DNA of 64,000 nt from Nocardioides currus (GCF_003057875.1 NZ_PYXZ01000007.1:69999-133998); one strand, 5' to 3'; counted from the stretch's first letter, positions 52,261 through 61,670 are shown. Notes: generated by a model not told the origin, from the letters alone. A program made the numbers and translations.

Positions 52261-53577
52261 ATGAATGACCTGGACGAGTGGCGCGCTCCCGGTTTGCCGG
52301 TCCCGCCGTCGACGGTGCTGGCTGCTGCGCTGGCACGGCTGGACGAGGCGTACGACGCCGTGCTCGCGATCGCGCCGTCCGTTCTGTCCGACGAGGACCT
52401 CGTCCGGCTCGTCGACGCCATGACCCGTGTGGCCGATCGGAGCGCGGGTGCCCTCACCGCCGCGATCGGAGAGGCCGACCGCCGCCGTCTCGGTGACGCG
52501 ATCGGTGCGCGCCACACCGGCCAGTGGTGGTCGCAGCGTTCACTGCTGACCCGGCCGGAGGCCAACCGGTTGACCCATCTCGGGCGTCGGCTGTCGGACC
52601 CGCTGCATGCGCCCGTGCGGGCTGCGCTCGAGGGCGGGGTGCTCCATGTCGAGCAGGCGCGCTCGATCGTGACGGCGGTCGATGCGATCCCGTGCTCGCC
52701 GCACGACCTGCCGTCACACGTCGAGGAGCCGGCCGCGGTGAAGGGACGCGCCGTGGAGCACCTGTTGGTCCTGGCGAAGGACCACGACGCCCGCCAGCTC
52801 GCGATCCTCGGTCGCCGGATCCTGGACCTCGTCGCCCCCGAGGTCGGCGAGGCCGCCGAGGCGAGGGCGCTGGCCGACGAGGAAGCCGTTGCCGCACGGA
52901 AGCTGTCCCTGACGTTGCACGACTGCGGCGACGGCACCGCGACCGGCCGCTTCACGCTGCCCGTCGCCACCGCTCAAGCCCTGCGCAAGCAGCTGATGGC
53001 GATCGCGGCTCCACGACACCAGCGTCTGGGCGATGCATCCGCCGACGTGCCGGATCGAGACGAGCGCCCACTGCCAGTTCGCCTCGGCTCGGCATTCGTC
53101 GACTGGATCGAGCGTTACCCGGCCGATCGGCTGCCCTCCTCGGGCGGCACTTCGGCCACCGTGGTGGTCACCATGTCCCTCGACAGCCTCACCGGCGGAC
53201 TCGCGGCGGCATCGCTCGACACCGGCGCCCGCATCAGTGCGGCCGAGGCACGCCGTCTCGCGTGCGAGGCAGGGATCGTGCCGGCTGTTCTCGGTGGCAC
53301 CTCCGAGGTCCTCGACCTCGGCCGGACCCGCCGTTTCCACTCCAAGGCGCAACGCCTCGTCATCGCCCACCGCGACGGCGGCTGCACAGCCCAGGGCTGC
53401 GACCTTCCTCCGGCTGCCTGTCACGTCCACCACGACCAGCACTGGTCACGAGGCGGATCGACCGACACGGCGACTGGACGACTCCTGTGCCACCGACACC
53501 ATCGCGTCATCCACGACCAGCGCTACGACACCACCCACCATCCGGATGGAAGCGTCAGCTTCCACCGGCGGACGTAG
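52261..53577 (+). CDS. DUF222 / HNH endonuclease protein (13E12-type)
   Basis: 438 residues: an N-terminal helical DUF222 region (through about 330) and a C-terminal HNH nuclease (RDGGCTAQGCDLPPAACHVHHDQHWSRGG ... LLCHRHH). The family is multicopy in actinobacteria, often SOS-regulated, and sometimes carried by mobile elements. I chose ATG 52261 as a typical start; ATG 52237 (with a TTG just before it) and GTG 52252 are possible. Its function is unknown; a role in mobile-DNA spread or DNA-damage response is inferred. Confidence 0.88.
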   Translation: MNDLDEWRAPGLPVPPSTVLAAALARLDEAYDAVLAIAPSVLSDEDLVRLVDAMTRVADRSAGALTAAIGEADRRRLGDAIGARHTGQWWSQRSLLTRPEANRLTHLGRRLSDPLHAPVRAALEGGVLHVEQARSIVTAVDAIPCSPHDLPSHVEEPAAVKGRAVEHLLVLAKDHDARQLAILGRRILDLVAPEVGEAAEARALADEEAVAARKLSLTLHDCGDGTATGRFTLPVATAQALRKQLMAIAAPRHQRLGDASADVPDRDERPLPVRLGSAFVDWIERYPADRLPSSGGTSATVVVTMSLDSLTGGLAAASLDTGARISAAEARRLACEAGIVPAVLGGTSEVLDLGRTRRFHSKAQRLVIAHRDGGCTAQGCDLPPAACHVHHDQHWSRGGSTDTATGRLLCHRHHRVIHDQRYDTTHHPDGSVSFHRRT

Positions 53578-53593
53578 GCCGACCGGAGCTCGT

Positions 53594-54403
53594 TCAGACC
53601 TGCTCCACCGGGCAGAACCACGTGGTCCTGCCGCCCACCGTCGCGCGCGCCATGGGCGAGCCGCAGCGTGGGCAGTGTCCGTCGGGCTTCCGGTGGGCGA
53701 TCACCTCGCCGGTGTGGACGCCGCCACGGCGGATGGCCCGCTTGGTCGCGGCGCGCAGGGCGCGGAGCAGCACGTCGAGGTCCCGGCGGTCGAGGGTGTC
53801 CACCCGCCGGTGCGGGTCGAGCCGCGCCTGCCACAGGGTCTCGTCGGCGAGCAGGTTGCCGACCCCCGCGATGACTGACTGGTCGAGCAGCCGAGCCTTC
53901 ACGGGCGCCCGGCCCCGAGACATCCGAACGCGGAAGTCGCTGGCGCGGACCTGGCCCGCGTCGGGGCCGAGGCGGGTGAGGTCGGGGTCGAGGCCCACGC
54001 GGCCGAGCCGTCGCTTGTCGAAGAGCCGCAGCACGCCGCCGTCGGCGAACTCGATGGTGAACCTGTCCCACACCGGGTCGCGATCGGGCGAGACCGCCGA
54101 GAGGCCGCGCACCGGGTCGCCACCCTCGACCGGGTGCCCGTCCGGGTCGGTGACGACGATGCGCCCGCTCATGCCGAGGTGGAGCGACAGGACGGGGCCG
54201 TCGTCCGAGGTGTCGCACCACATCGTCTTCCCACGCCGGTTTGCGGCGACGAGCCGTCGGCCGACGAGGGCTGCGGCGATCTGCCCGGGCGGAAGCGGCC
54301 GGCACACCCACGTGTCGCTGTCGTCGACGGCCGCGATCTCGCGGTCGAGGGCCGCCTCGGCGATGACGGCGCGGGCGGTCTCGACCTCGGGCAGCTCGGG
54401 CAT
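53594..54403 (-). CDS. Fpg/Nei-family DNA glycosylase (atypical zinc finger)
   Basis: Base-excision repair glycosylase, 269 residues. The processed N-terminus PELPEVE (after Met removal) requires the ATG at 54403, with P2 and E3 in place. The region NRRGKTMW and the helix-two-turn-helix SVIAGVGNLLADETLWQA are present. The C-terminal zinc finger reads CPRC ... WFCPVEQV: the fourth cysteine is replaced by glutamate. Damage specificity (oxidised purine or pyrimidine) is not assignable. It is convergent with the DUF222 gene (16-nt gap). Confidence 0.92.
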   Translation of the reverse strand: MPELPEVETARAVIAEAALDREIAAVDDSDTWVCRPLPPGQIAAALVGRRLVAANRRGKTMWCDTSDDGPVLSLHLGMSGRIVVTDPDGHPVEGGDPVRGLSAVSPDRDPVWDRFTIEFADGGVLRLFDKRRLGRVGLDPDLTRLGPDAGQVRASDFRVRMSRGRAPVKARLLDQSVIAGVGNLLADETLWQARLDPHRRVDTLDRRDLDVLLRALRAATKRAIRRGGVHTGEVIAHRKPDGHCPRCGSPMARATVGGRTTWFCPVEQV

Positions 54404-54458
54404 CGCCCCAGTGTGGTCCACCGACGACCGTGACGGACCACCCGTAGGGCGCGCTCGC

Positions 54459-55391
54459 TCACACGGTCGTGCGGGGCGGGTGCTCCTCCAGCCCGGTGAG
54501 GTCCGCCAGCAGGTGGGCCCGGTCGACGAGGTGCTGCGCCTGTTCGTCGGTGAGCCCGTTGCCTCGCATCACCGGGACGAGGTCGGCGACCGTCGAGCCG
54601 AGGCGGAGGTTGTCCTCGAGCCACGCCACCCAGCCGTCGTCGCGGAGGCCCCGGATCGTCGGCACGAGGGACGTGCCGAAGAGGCGCTGTGCCAGTACGG
54701 CGGTGAGCACGCCGCCCGCGCGGAAGTGCTCGACGACCGCGTGCCCGGAGTGGGCGATCGGCAGGATGCTGACGTTGCGCCGGCCCGCGAACCGGACGGC
54801 ATGGGCGCCGTCGTGGCCGATCGCCGTCCCGATGTCGATGCCCTCCCCGGCCGAGAGCCCGAAGACGAGGTCGATGTCGGGCTGGGGGTCGTGCTGGCGG
54901 GCGAGCAGGGCGGGCAGGTCGGCGTGGTCGGCGATGTCGAGCCCGCTTCGCTCGACGGCGTCGAGCACCGGTCCCCACCGGTGGTCGCCGATGATCGACC
55001 AGAGGCGACGGTCGAAGCACGAGAGCGTCCCGAAGGACACGACCTTGTCGACACGGAGCAGTGCGCCGTACAGGATCGCGGCGTAGCCGCCCATCGACTG
55101 CCCGACGGTGACCACGGCGCTCGGCGCCACCGCCTCGACCTGCTCGCGCAGCGCCTCGACGGTCGATGACACGTCGTGGCCGAGGCCGTCGATGCCACCG
55201 AGGTACCACCGCATCGAGGGGTCGCGCACCAGGAGCTTGTTGAGCGGGCGGCCGCTGGCCTGCTCGAGGTTGCGCAGGCGCCCGAGGAGCTCGAACTCCC
55301 CGGGTCCGCTCGCGGCGTAGAACCCGAATGTGATGACCAGCGGCGCACCGACCTGCACGACGTCGAGCTGGTGGTTCTGCGTCGTGGTCAT
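54459..55391 (-). CDS. Alpha/beta-hydrolase fold protein
   Basis: 310 residues with a nucleophile-elbow motif VGQSMGGYAA (serine about 100) and a histidine candidate in IAHSGHAVVEHF. The start QVGAPLVITFGFYAASGPGEFELLGRL and LLVRDPSMRWYLGGIDGLG resemble poorly characterised hydrolases found near polysaccharide genes in some bacteria. No signal peptide. The substrate is unknown. Confidence 0.75.
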   Translation of the reverse strand: MTTTQNHQLDVVQVGAPLVITFGFYAASGPGEFELLGRLRNLEQASGRPLNKLLVRDPSMRWYLGGIDGLGHDVSSTVEALREQVEAVAPSAVVTVGQSMGGYAAILYGALLRVDKVVSFGTLSCFDRRLWSIIGDHRWGPVLDAVERSGLDIADHADLPALLARQHDPQPDIDLVFGLSAGEGIDIGTAIGHDGAHAVRFAGRRNVSILPIAHSGHAVVEHFRAGGVLTAVLAQRLFGTSLVPTIRGLRDDGWVAWLEDNLRLGSTVADLVPVMRGNGLTDEQAQHLVDRAHLLADLTGLEEHPPRTTV

Positions 55392-55510
55392 GGGCGGGCG
55401 AGCCTAGCGACGCAGGCGGCGGACGCGCCAGAGGTGCGGATGACTTCGAGGTGCCACGCGCGGCGGACCCCGGCTTGGCCGCTTCCGTCGCGCACACTGG
55501 TCGGCGGCTC

Positions 55511-55554
55511 GACGACACGACGGACGACACGACGGACGACACGACGGACGACAC
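55511..55554 (+). repeat. 12-bp tandem repeat immediately upstream of mraY
   Basis: GACGACACGACG is repeated 3.7 times, ending 16 bp before the mraY ATG. In the mraY frame it would read (DDTT)n, and the frame is open back to a GTG at 55451. Confidence 0.9.
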
Positions 55555-55570
55555 ACGGGAAGGGGACGAC

Positions 55571-56656
55571 ATGCGGGCGATCCTGTTCGCCGGTGGGCTC
55601 GCTGCGGTCTTCTCCCTGTTCGGCACCCGGCTCGCCATCGGCTGGTTCACCCGGCACGGCTACGGCCAGCCGATCCGCGACGACGGTCCGACCACCCACC
55701 ACGTCAAGCAGGGCACACCGACGATGGGCGGTCTGGTGGTCCTGCTGAGCGCGATCGCGGCCTACCTCGTGGCGAGGCTGGTGACCGGCACCGCACCCAG
55801 TGCGAGCGCCTGGCTGCTGATGCTGCTCTTCCTCGGGTGCGGGATCGTGGGCTTCCTCGACGACTTCATCAAGGTCTACACGCAGCACAACCAGGGCCTC
55901 ACCAGCCGGGCCAAGATGGCCGGTCAGACGGTCGTCGCCGTGGGGTTCGGCGTGCTCGCCACCCAGCTCTTCGCCGACGAGCGCGGCGTGCGCCCCGCGT
56001 CGCTGCACCTCTCGACCACGCAGGACTGGGGCATCAAGCTGCCGCTGGTGGTGGTGCTCGTCCTGATCTGGTTCATCGTGACCGCCACGTCCAACGCCGC
56101 CAACCTCACCGACGGCGCCGACGGACTGCTCGCCGGCACCTCTGCGATGGTCTTCGGGGCGTACGTCGTGGTGAACATCTGGCAGAACAACCAGCTGTGC
56201 GGCTCGGTGCGCGCCAACGTGGTGGAGTCGAAGTGCTACGAGGTGCGCGACCCGCTCGACCTGGCGGTCTTCTCGGCCGCCATCGCCGCTGCGTGCGTCG
56301 GCTTCCTGTGGTGGAACGCCAAGCCCGCCCGGATCATCATGGGCGACGTGGGCTCGCTGGCCATCGGTGGCGCCCTCGCGGGCCTGGCCATCATGTCGCG
56401 CACCGAGCTGCTGATGGTCGTCATCGCCGGGCTGTTCGTGATCGAGACCGTGTGCGTGCTGCTGCAGATGAGCTGGTTCAAGATCACCCGCCGCGTCACC
56501 GGCACCGGGCGCCGGATCTTCCGGATCGCTCCGATCCACCACCACTTCGAGCACGCCGGCTGGGACGAGGTGACGGTCGTGATCCGCTTCTGGATCGTCG
56601 CCGGCATCAGTGTCGCCGCCGGGCTCGGGATCTTCTACGCCGCCTGGCTGGCCTGA
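55571..56656 (+). CDS. mraY: Phospho-N-acetylmuramoyl-pentapeptide transferase (MraY)
   Basis: Forms lipid I in the membrane for peptidoglycan synthesis; 361 residues, ten helices. Catalytic motifs are GFLDDFIKV, the NLTDGADGLLAG loop and the HHHFEHAGW segment near the C-terminus. ATG 55571 has AAGGGG 6 nt upstream. No other division-cluster gene (murE/F/D, ftsW) is adjacent; instead a hydrolase and an oligopeptidase flank it, so it is either a second copy or a relocated gene. Active-site residues look intact. Confidence 0.95.
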   Translation: MRAILFAGGLAAVFSLFGTRLAIGWFTRHGYGQPIRDDGPTTHHVKQGTPTMGGLVVLLSAIAAYLVARLVTGTAPSASAWLLMLLFLGCGIVGFLDDFIKVYTQHNQGLTSRAKMAGQTVVAVGFGVLATQLFADERGVRPASLHLSTTQDWGIKLPLVVVLVLIWFIVTATSNAANLTDGADGLLAGTSAMVFGAYVVVNIWQNNQLCGSVRANVVESKCYEVRDPLDLAVFSAAIAAACVGFLWWNAKPARIIMGDVGSLAIGGALAGLAIMSRTELLMVVIAGLFVIETVCVLLQMSWFKITRRVTGTGRRIFRIAPIHHHFEHAGWDEVTVVIRFWIVAGISVAAGLGIFYAAWLA

Positions 56657-56707
56657 GCGAGCGCCGGGCGGCACCCGCTCCGTGCGCAGGTTTGCTTGGA
56701 TGGCGCC

Positions 56708-58753
56708 ATGACCAACTCCCTGCTGAGCCCGTCGACGCTCCCGTTCGCCCTCCCCGACTACGCCCACCTGACCGACGCGGACTTCCGCGAGGCCATCGAG
56801 CAGGGCATGTCCGAGCACCTCGTCGAGCTCGACGCGATCGCAGGGAGCACCGAGCCCGCCACCGTCGACAACGTCCTCGAGGCGTGGGAGCGGTCGGGGG
56901 CGCTGCTGACCCGGGCGATGAACGCCTTCTGGGTCGCCAAGGCCGCCGACACCAACGACGAGCGCGACGCGATCGAGGAGGAGATCGCACCCCGGCTGGC
57001 CCAGCACGAGGACGCGATCCTCCTCAACGCCGACCTCTACGCCCGGCTCACCCAGCTGCGCGACCGCCGCGACGCGGGCGAGGTCACCCTCGACCCGCAG
57101 GAGACCCACCTGCTCGCCGAGCGGCTCAGGGAGTTCGAGCGTGGCGGGATCGTGCTGCCCGAGGCCGAGCAGGCCCGGCTGCGGGAGCTCAACACCGAGC
57201 TCGCAACCCTGGCCACCAAGTTCGACCAGCTGCTCGTGGCTGGACGCAACGCCGCCGGCGTGCTCGTCACGGACGAGGCCGAGCTCGACGGCCTCGACGA
57301 CGATCAGCTGGCGGCGGCGAAGGAGGCCGCGCAGGAGAAGGGGCAGGACGGCTGGCTCCTGACCATCACCAACACGACCGGGCAGCCCGTCCTCGGCGAG
57401 CTGAACGACCGGTCGCTGCGCGAGCGCGTGCACCGCGCGAGCGCCGAGCGCGGACTGGTCGCCGGCGAGCACGACACCCGTGGCGTGCTGCTCACGATGA
57501 CCCGCCTGCGCGACGAGCGGGCCCGGTTGCTGGGCTACCCCCACCACGCCGCCTACGCCGCCGAGGACGGCTGCGCGGGCAGCACCGACGCCGTCAACGA
57601 CATCCTCGGCCGGCTCGGCCCCGCGGCGTACGACCTGGTCCGCGCGCGCGGCGAGCAGCTCCAGGCCCACCTCGAGACGATCGAGCCCGGCGCCACCCTC
57701 GAGGCGTGGGACTGGGCGTACGTCGACGCGCGGCTGCGGCAGCAGGAGGCGGCCCTCGACCAAGGCGCCCTGCGGCCCTACCTCGAGTTCGACCGGGTGC
57801 TGACCGAGGGCGTGTTCGCCGCCGCGACCGCGCTCTACGGCATCACGTTCGCGCGGCGCGAGGACCTCGTCGGCTACACCGCCGACTCACGCGTCTACGA
57901 AGTGCTGGAGGAGGACGGCAGCCACCTCGGCGCGGTGGTCATCGACCCCTACACGCGCTCGACGAAGCAGGGCGGCGCCTGGATGACCAGCATCGTCGAC
58001 CAGAGCCACCTGCTCGACGACTCCCCCGTCGTCACCAACACCTGCAACTTCCCGCCGCCCGCGCCCGGCAGCCCGAGCCTGCTGTCGTGGGACAACGTGA
58101 TCACGCTGTTCCACGAGTTCGGCCACGACCTGCACGGCCTGCTCTCCGATGTGCGCTTCCCGAGCCGCAGCGGCACCGCGGTGCCCCGCGACTTCGTCGA
58201 GTTCCCGAGCCAGGTCAACGAGATCTGGGCGCGTGAGCCCAGCCTGCTCGCCGCCTACGCCCGTCACCACGAGACCGGGGAGCCCCTGCCGGCCGAGCTC
58301 CGCGACCAGCTCCTCGGCGGGGAGGGCAAGGAGACCTTTCGCTACGCCGAGCTGCTGGGCGCGATGATCCTCGACCAGGCGTGGTACCAGTCGGCCGCCG
58401 ACGACCTGCCGGCCGACGCCGAGGGTGTCGAGGACTTCGAGCTGGCCGCCCTCGAGCGGGCCGGCGTCCGCTACGCACCGGTGCCGCCGCGCTACCGCTC
58501 GGCCTACTTCCACCACATCTTCGGCGGTGGCTACTCGGCGGCGTACTACTCCTACCTCTGGTCCGAGATCATGGACGCCGACACGGTCGCGTGGTTCGAC
58601 GACCAGGGCGGGATGACCCGGGAGGCGGGTGAGCACTTCCGGCGCACCCTGCTCGGCCCGGGCGGCTCGCTCGACGCCATGGACTCCTACCGCACGTTCC
58701 GCGGCGGCGACCCCGACCTCGCGCACCTGCTCCGGCGCATCGGGGCGGAGTAG
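56708..58753 (+). CDS. M3-family metallopeptidase (oligopeptidase A/Dcp type)
   Basis: Zinc-dependent peptidase degrading short peptides in the cytoplasm; 681 residues. The HEFGH motif starts at H469 (FHEFGHDLHGLLSD), the third ligand glutamate is about 28 residues later in EFPSQVNEIW, and the conserved YSYLWSEIMDADTVAWF is near the C-terminus. ATG 56708 is the typical M3 start; a GTG 12 nt upstream is possible. It follows mraY by 51 nt but the functional link is unclear. Confidence 0.94.
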   Translation: MTNSLLSPSTLPFALPDYAHLTDADFREAIEQGMSEHLVELDAIAGSTEPATVDNVLEAWERSGALLTRAMNAFWVAKAADTNDERDAIEEEIAPRLAQHEDAILLNADLYARLTQLRDRRDAGEVTLDPQETHLLAERLREFERGGIVLPEAEQARLRELNTELATLATKFDQLLVAGRNAAGVLVTDEAELDGLDDDQLAAAKEAAQEKGQDGWLLTITNTTGQPVLGELNDRSLRERVHRASAERGLVAGEHDTRGVLLTMTRLRDERARLLGYPHHAAYAAEDGCAGSTDAVNDILGRLGPAAYDLVRARGEQLQAHLETIEPGATLEAWDWAYVDARLRQQEAALDQGALRPYLEFDRVLTEGVFAAATALYGITFARREDLVGYTADSRVYEVLEEDGSHLGAVVIDPYTRSTKQGGAWMTSIVDQSHLLDDSPVVTNTCNFPPPAPGSPSLLSWDNVITLFHEFGHDLHGLLSDVRFPSRSGTAVPRDFVEFPSQVNEIWAREPSLLAAYARHHETGEPLPAELRDQLLGGEGKETFRYAELLGAMILDQAWYQSAADDLPADAEGVEDFELAALERAGVRYAPVPPRYRSAYFHHIFGGGYSAAYYSYLWSEIMDADTVAWFDDQGGMTREAGEHFRRTLLGPGGSLDAMDSYRTFRGGDPDLAHLLRRIGAE

Positions 58754-58761
58754 CGGCGAGC

Positions 58762-58777
58762 AGCGCCGAGTGGCGCT
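58762..58777. terminator. Short hairpin between convergent genes
   Basis: AGCGCC-GAGT-GGCGCT forms a 6-bp stem in the 23-bp gap between the M3 peptidase stop and the convergent epimerase stop; it could terminate transcription both ways. Weak evidence. Confidence 0.35.
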
Positions 58778-59814
58778 CAGCCCTCGATGAGCGGGCGGAG
58801 CCGGTGCCAGGCGAGGCTGGCGCCGGCCCGCACGGTCCGCGGCGCGGGCAGCCGGTCCACCCACGGCGCGTCCTGGCGCGTCCACGACGGGTCGCTGAGC
58901 AGCGGCCCCTCCAGCCCGGTCCCGGCCAGGGCGCGGGCCATGGCCTCGCGCACGGTCAGCAGGGGCGCGCCGTCCGCCGGCTCCCAGGTCGCGCCGTCAC
59001 GGCAGACCATGTCGTGGCGCAGCGACTCGACGAGCGCGGTGACGGTCCAGAAGGGCGCCTGCACCAGCCCGGCGGTGCCGGCGGCGACCACGGCGGTGGG
59101 AGCGAACAGCAGTGGCACGCGCACGCGCAGCAGGCCGGCAGCCCGGGCGTACGCCGCCAGCAACCGCGGGTAGGCCATGACGTCGGGGCCCCCGATGTCG
59201 ACGGCGCCCTCGAGCGTGGACTCGGGCGTGAACGCCTCGACGAGGGCACGCACGGCGTCGGTGACCGCGATCGGCTGCACGCGGGTGTTCAGCCAGGTCG
59301 GGATCGGCTGGACGACGAGCAGCGAGCCGAGCTGCCGGATGACCTCGAAGGATGTCGAGCCGGCGCCGATGACGATGCCGGCGCGCAGGGCGAGGGTCGA
59401 CGCGTTCGAGTCGAGCAGCTCCTCCTCGACGTCGAGGCGCGACGCGATGTGGGCCGACAGCTCGCCGTGCGGCACGTCGGGCACCAGGCCGCTGAGGTAG
59501 ACGAGCCGCGAGACCGAGGCCGCGTCGACGGCGCGGCGTACGACCTGGGCACCGAGCAGGTCGATGCCCGAGAACCCGCGCGAGCTCAGCGAGTGGACGA
59601 GGTAGCAGACGCCGTCGACGCCCTCGATGGCCGCGGCGACGTCGTCGGTCGAGGTGACGTCGCACTGTGCCCACTCGACGATGCCGCCCCACTCGAAGCG
59701 CGCGGGGTCGGGCGGTGACGAGGAGGCGGCGACGACCGTGTGGCCGTCCGCCAGCAGGGCGGGGACCAGCCGGGAGCCGACGTAGCCGGTGGCGCCGAGG
59801 ACCAGGATGCGCAT
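58777..59814 (-). CDS. NAD(P)-dependent epimerase/dehydratase-family (NmrA-like) protein
   Basis: 345 residues, extended short-chain dehydrogenase fold. The dinucleotide motif GATGYVGSRLVPAL is at residues 7-20; VYLSGLVPDV and the stretch around DVEEELLDSNASTLALRAGIVIGAGS are typical of complex I NDUFA9-like / NmrA-type proteins. The usual YxxxK is not clear. It ends in a C-terminal extension resembling proteins often fused or coupled to SRPBCC domains, and a SRPBCC gene lies 1 nt upstream. Function unknown. Confidence 0.85.
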   Translation of the reverse strand: MRILVLGATGYVGSRLVPALLADGHTVVAASSSPPDPARFEWGGIVEWAQCDVTSTDDVAAAIEGVDGVCYLVHSLSSRGFSGIDLLGAQVVRRAVDAASVSRLVYLSGLVPDVPHGELSAHIASRLDVEEELLDSNASTLALRAGIVIGAGSTSFEVIRQLGSLLVVQPIPTWLNTRVQPIAVTDAVRALVEAFTPESTLEGAVDIGGPDVMAYPRLLAAYARAAGLLRVRVPLLFAPTAVVAAGTAGLVQAPFWTVTALVESLRHDMVCRDGATWEPADGAPLLTVREAMARALAGTGLEGPLLSDPSWTRQDAPWVDRLPAPRTVRAGASLAWHRLRPLIEG

Positions 59815-59815
59815 G

Positions 59816-60277
59816 TCATTCCCCCAGGTGTCGCAGCATGTTGGACGCGAACCGCTTGCCCATCGCCGCGACCACGCCCGACATCACGGTCTCGACGGCG
59901 ATGCGCGACACCCGCGGCAGCGGTAGGTCGCACCAGATCTCGAGGTCGATGGCGACGTGGGTGCCGGTGCCGTCCGGGGTCAGCTCGTAGTGGCCCTCGA
60001 CGCCGGTCCGCTCGTCGGTGCGCTCCGCGTCGTGCGCGAACACGATCCGGGTCGGCTCCTCGAAGGTCATCACCTCGGTGAAGGTGGGCGTGATCGTCGC
60101 GCTCATCACCGGGATCCGTGTCAGGTGCCAGGTCCAGCGGTCACCGTCGACCTCGATCCGCTTGAGGTACGGCGTCAGCTCGGGCAGCAGGTCCGGGTCG
60201 GTCAGGACCTTCCACACCAGGTGGGGCTCGGAGCGCAGCGTCGCCTCGGAGGTGTTGCGGGCGCGGAATCGGTTCAC
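59816..60277 (-). CDS. SRPBCC (START-like) domain protein
   Basis: 153 residues from GTG 60277. The helix-grip fold is suggested by SEATLRSEPHLVWKVLTDPDLLPELTPYLKRIE, the central antiparallel strand pattern and the long C-terminal helix VSRIAVETVMSGVVAAMGKRF. Family members bind hydrophobic ligands or act as polyketide cyclases. It sits 1 nt upstream of the epimerase gene and is probably co-transcribed. Ligand unknown. Confidence 0.85.
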   Translation of the reverse strand: MNRFRARNTSEATLRSEPHLVWKVLTDPDLLPELTPYLKRIEVDGDRWTWHLTRIPVMSATITPTFTEVMTFEEPTRIVFAHDAERTDERTGVEGHYELTPDGTGTHVAIDLEIWCDLPLPRVSRIAVETVMSGVVAAMGKRFASNMLRHLGE

Positions 60278-60329
60278 CTGCCCGAGCCTAGGGTCCACCC
60301 CCACGGCGGTCGCTCGATACCCTCGCCAC

Positions 60330-60959
60330 GTGCTCATCTCCGACGAACGCCGGATGCTCTTCGTCCACATCCCCAAGACGGGCGGCGCCTCGGTCGAGCA
60401 GCTGCTCCGCGAGATGTGCCCCGACGCCCGCTCGGTCGGCAAGCAGCGGCACGCGCGGCTGCGGCGCATCCTCGCCCAGCACCCCGAGCTCGCGGGCTAC
60501 TGGTCCTTCGGGTTCGTCCGCAACCCGTGGGCGCGGATGGTGTCGTGGTACTCCATGATCGAGACCTGGGACCGGCGCTGGGGGCCGTCCTCCGGCCGAC
60601 CGCAGGAAGGCCAGTGGGGCTCGACCCGCGACGGCAACCCGTTGTGGCGCACGGTCGCGGCCTACGCCGACTTCGAGGAGTTCATCCTCCGCGGGACCGC
60701 CGAGGTCGATCGGCTCGCGATGCCGCAGGTCGACTACCTCGTCGACGGCGAGCAGCGCGCCGACTTCATCGGCCGCACGGAGAACCTCGCCGCCGACATG
60801 GCGACGGTCCAGCGCGAGCTCGGCATCGAGGTGACGGAGATCCCGCGCCGCAACACGACCTCGCACGGGTCCTACCGCGACTACTACTCCCCCGCCGCCC
60901 GCGACCGCATCGGCGAGGTCTACGCCAAGGACGTCGAGGCGTTCGGCTACGACTTCTGA
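60330..60959 (+). CDS. Sulfotransferase family 2-like protein (first)
   Basis: Predicted PAPS-dependent carbohydrate-type sulfotransferase, 209 residues from GTG 60330. The 5'-phosphosulfate loop HIPKTGGASVEQLL and the 3'-phosphate motif FVRNPWARMVSWYS are clear. The acceptor is unknown. It overlaps by 13 nt the convergent second sulfotransferase, and a sulfatase follows, suggesting a sulfated-glycan or lipid theme. Confidence 0.85.
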   Translation: MLISDERRMLFVHIPKTGGASVEQLLREMCPDARSVGKQRHARLRRILAQHPELAGYWSFGFVRNPWARMVSWYSMIETWDRRWGPSSGRPQEGQWGSTRDGNPLWRTVAAYADFEEFILRGTAEVDRLAMPQVDYLVDGEQRADFIGRTENLAADMATVQRELGIEVTEIPRRNTTSHGSYRDYYSPAARDRIGEVYAKDVEAFGYDF

Positions 60960-61636
60960 GCGCCCTTGAGGTGCTTCGTCTTCGTCGGTCGAGGGGGTAC
61001 GGCGAGGGGCGTGCCCCTCGCCCCGGACCACTCGCCGGTCTCGGCGAGCCGTGACTGCACGGCGTACTCCGGCGCGAAGTAGTCGACGAGCTCGGCGCGC
61101 GTCTGCGCCGACAGCTCGGGAGCGATCCGCTCGGTCGAGACGTTGCGCCGCTCGACGCTCACGTCGGCGCCGACGCGGTCGCCGAACCACGCCTGCCACA
61201 CGTCCGGACGCTCGACCGAGAGGACCCGGTCGACCTCGACGACCCCGTCGAGGGTGATGAAGGCACCCGGACGGCCACGGGGCGTCGGCGCCGACGGGTC
61301 GGCATCGACGTACGCCCGGGCGAAGTCCTCGAAGGTCAGCTCCTGCGTGGAGTTGTCGCTGCCGTCGTCGAGGCGTGCGCGGTAGCGCCACCAGGACTCG
61401 AGCCACCGGACCGGGTCGCGGAACATCGTCACGAGCTCGTAGCTCTCGCGCGGGTGGCCCTGCGCGGCGAGGTCGGGGGCGACGCGCTTGGTGAACCCGG
61501 CGCAGCCGAGGTGCTTGCGGCTGGGCGGCCGGTCGATGACGAGGGAGGCGTACGGCGCCAGCGCGGACTCGATCGAGGTGGACGCACACTTCGGCATCGC
61601 CAGCAGCACGAAGCCGTGCTGCGGGAAGGCCATCAT
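60947..61636 (-). CDS. Sulfotransferase family protein (second)
   Basis: 229 residues. The 5'-loop variant MPKCASTSIESAL and the 3'-phosphate motif MFRDPVRWLESWWRY are present; the C-terminus is Lys-rich. It differs clearly from the neighbouring sulfotransferase, so the two are not a recent duplication. Start is ATG 61636 or the adjacent 61633. Convergent with the first sulfotransferase and divergent from the sulfatase gene, only 34 bp away. Confidence 0.83.
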   Translation of the reverse strand: MMAFPQHGFVLLAMPKCASTSIESALAPYASLVIDRPPSRKHLGCAGFTKRVAPDLAAQGHPRESYELVTMFRDPVRWLESWWRYRARLDDGSDNSTQELTFEDFARAYVDADPSAPTPRGRPGAFITLDGVVEVDRVLSVERPDVWQAWFGDRVGADVSVERRNVSTERIAPELSAQTRAELVDYFAPEYAVQSRLAETGEWSGARGTPLAVPPRPTKTKHLKGAQKS

Positions 61637-61670
61637 GGCGACCGATCATGTCAGAGTTAGGGTTCGAGAC

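Noticed and set aside
55451..55570. N-terminal (DDTT)n extension of MraY from GTG 55451
   Set aside because: The ATG at 55571 has a good ribosome-binding site and gives the standard MraY start; the extension is acidic, repetitive and precedes the first helix.
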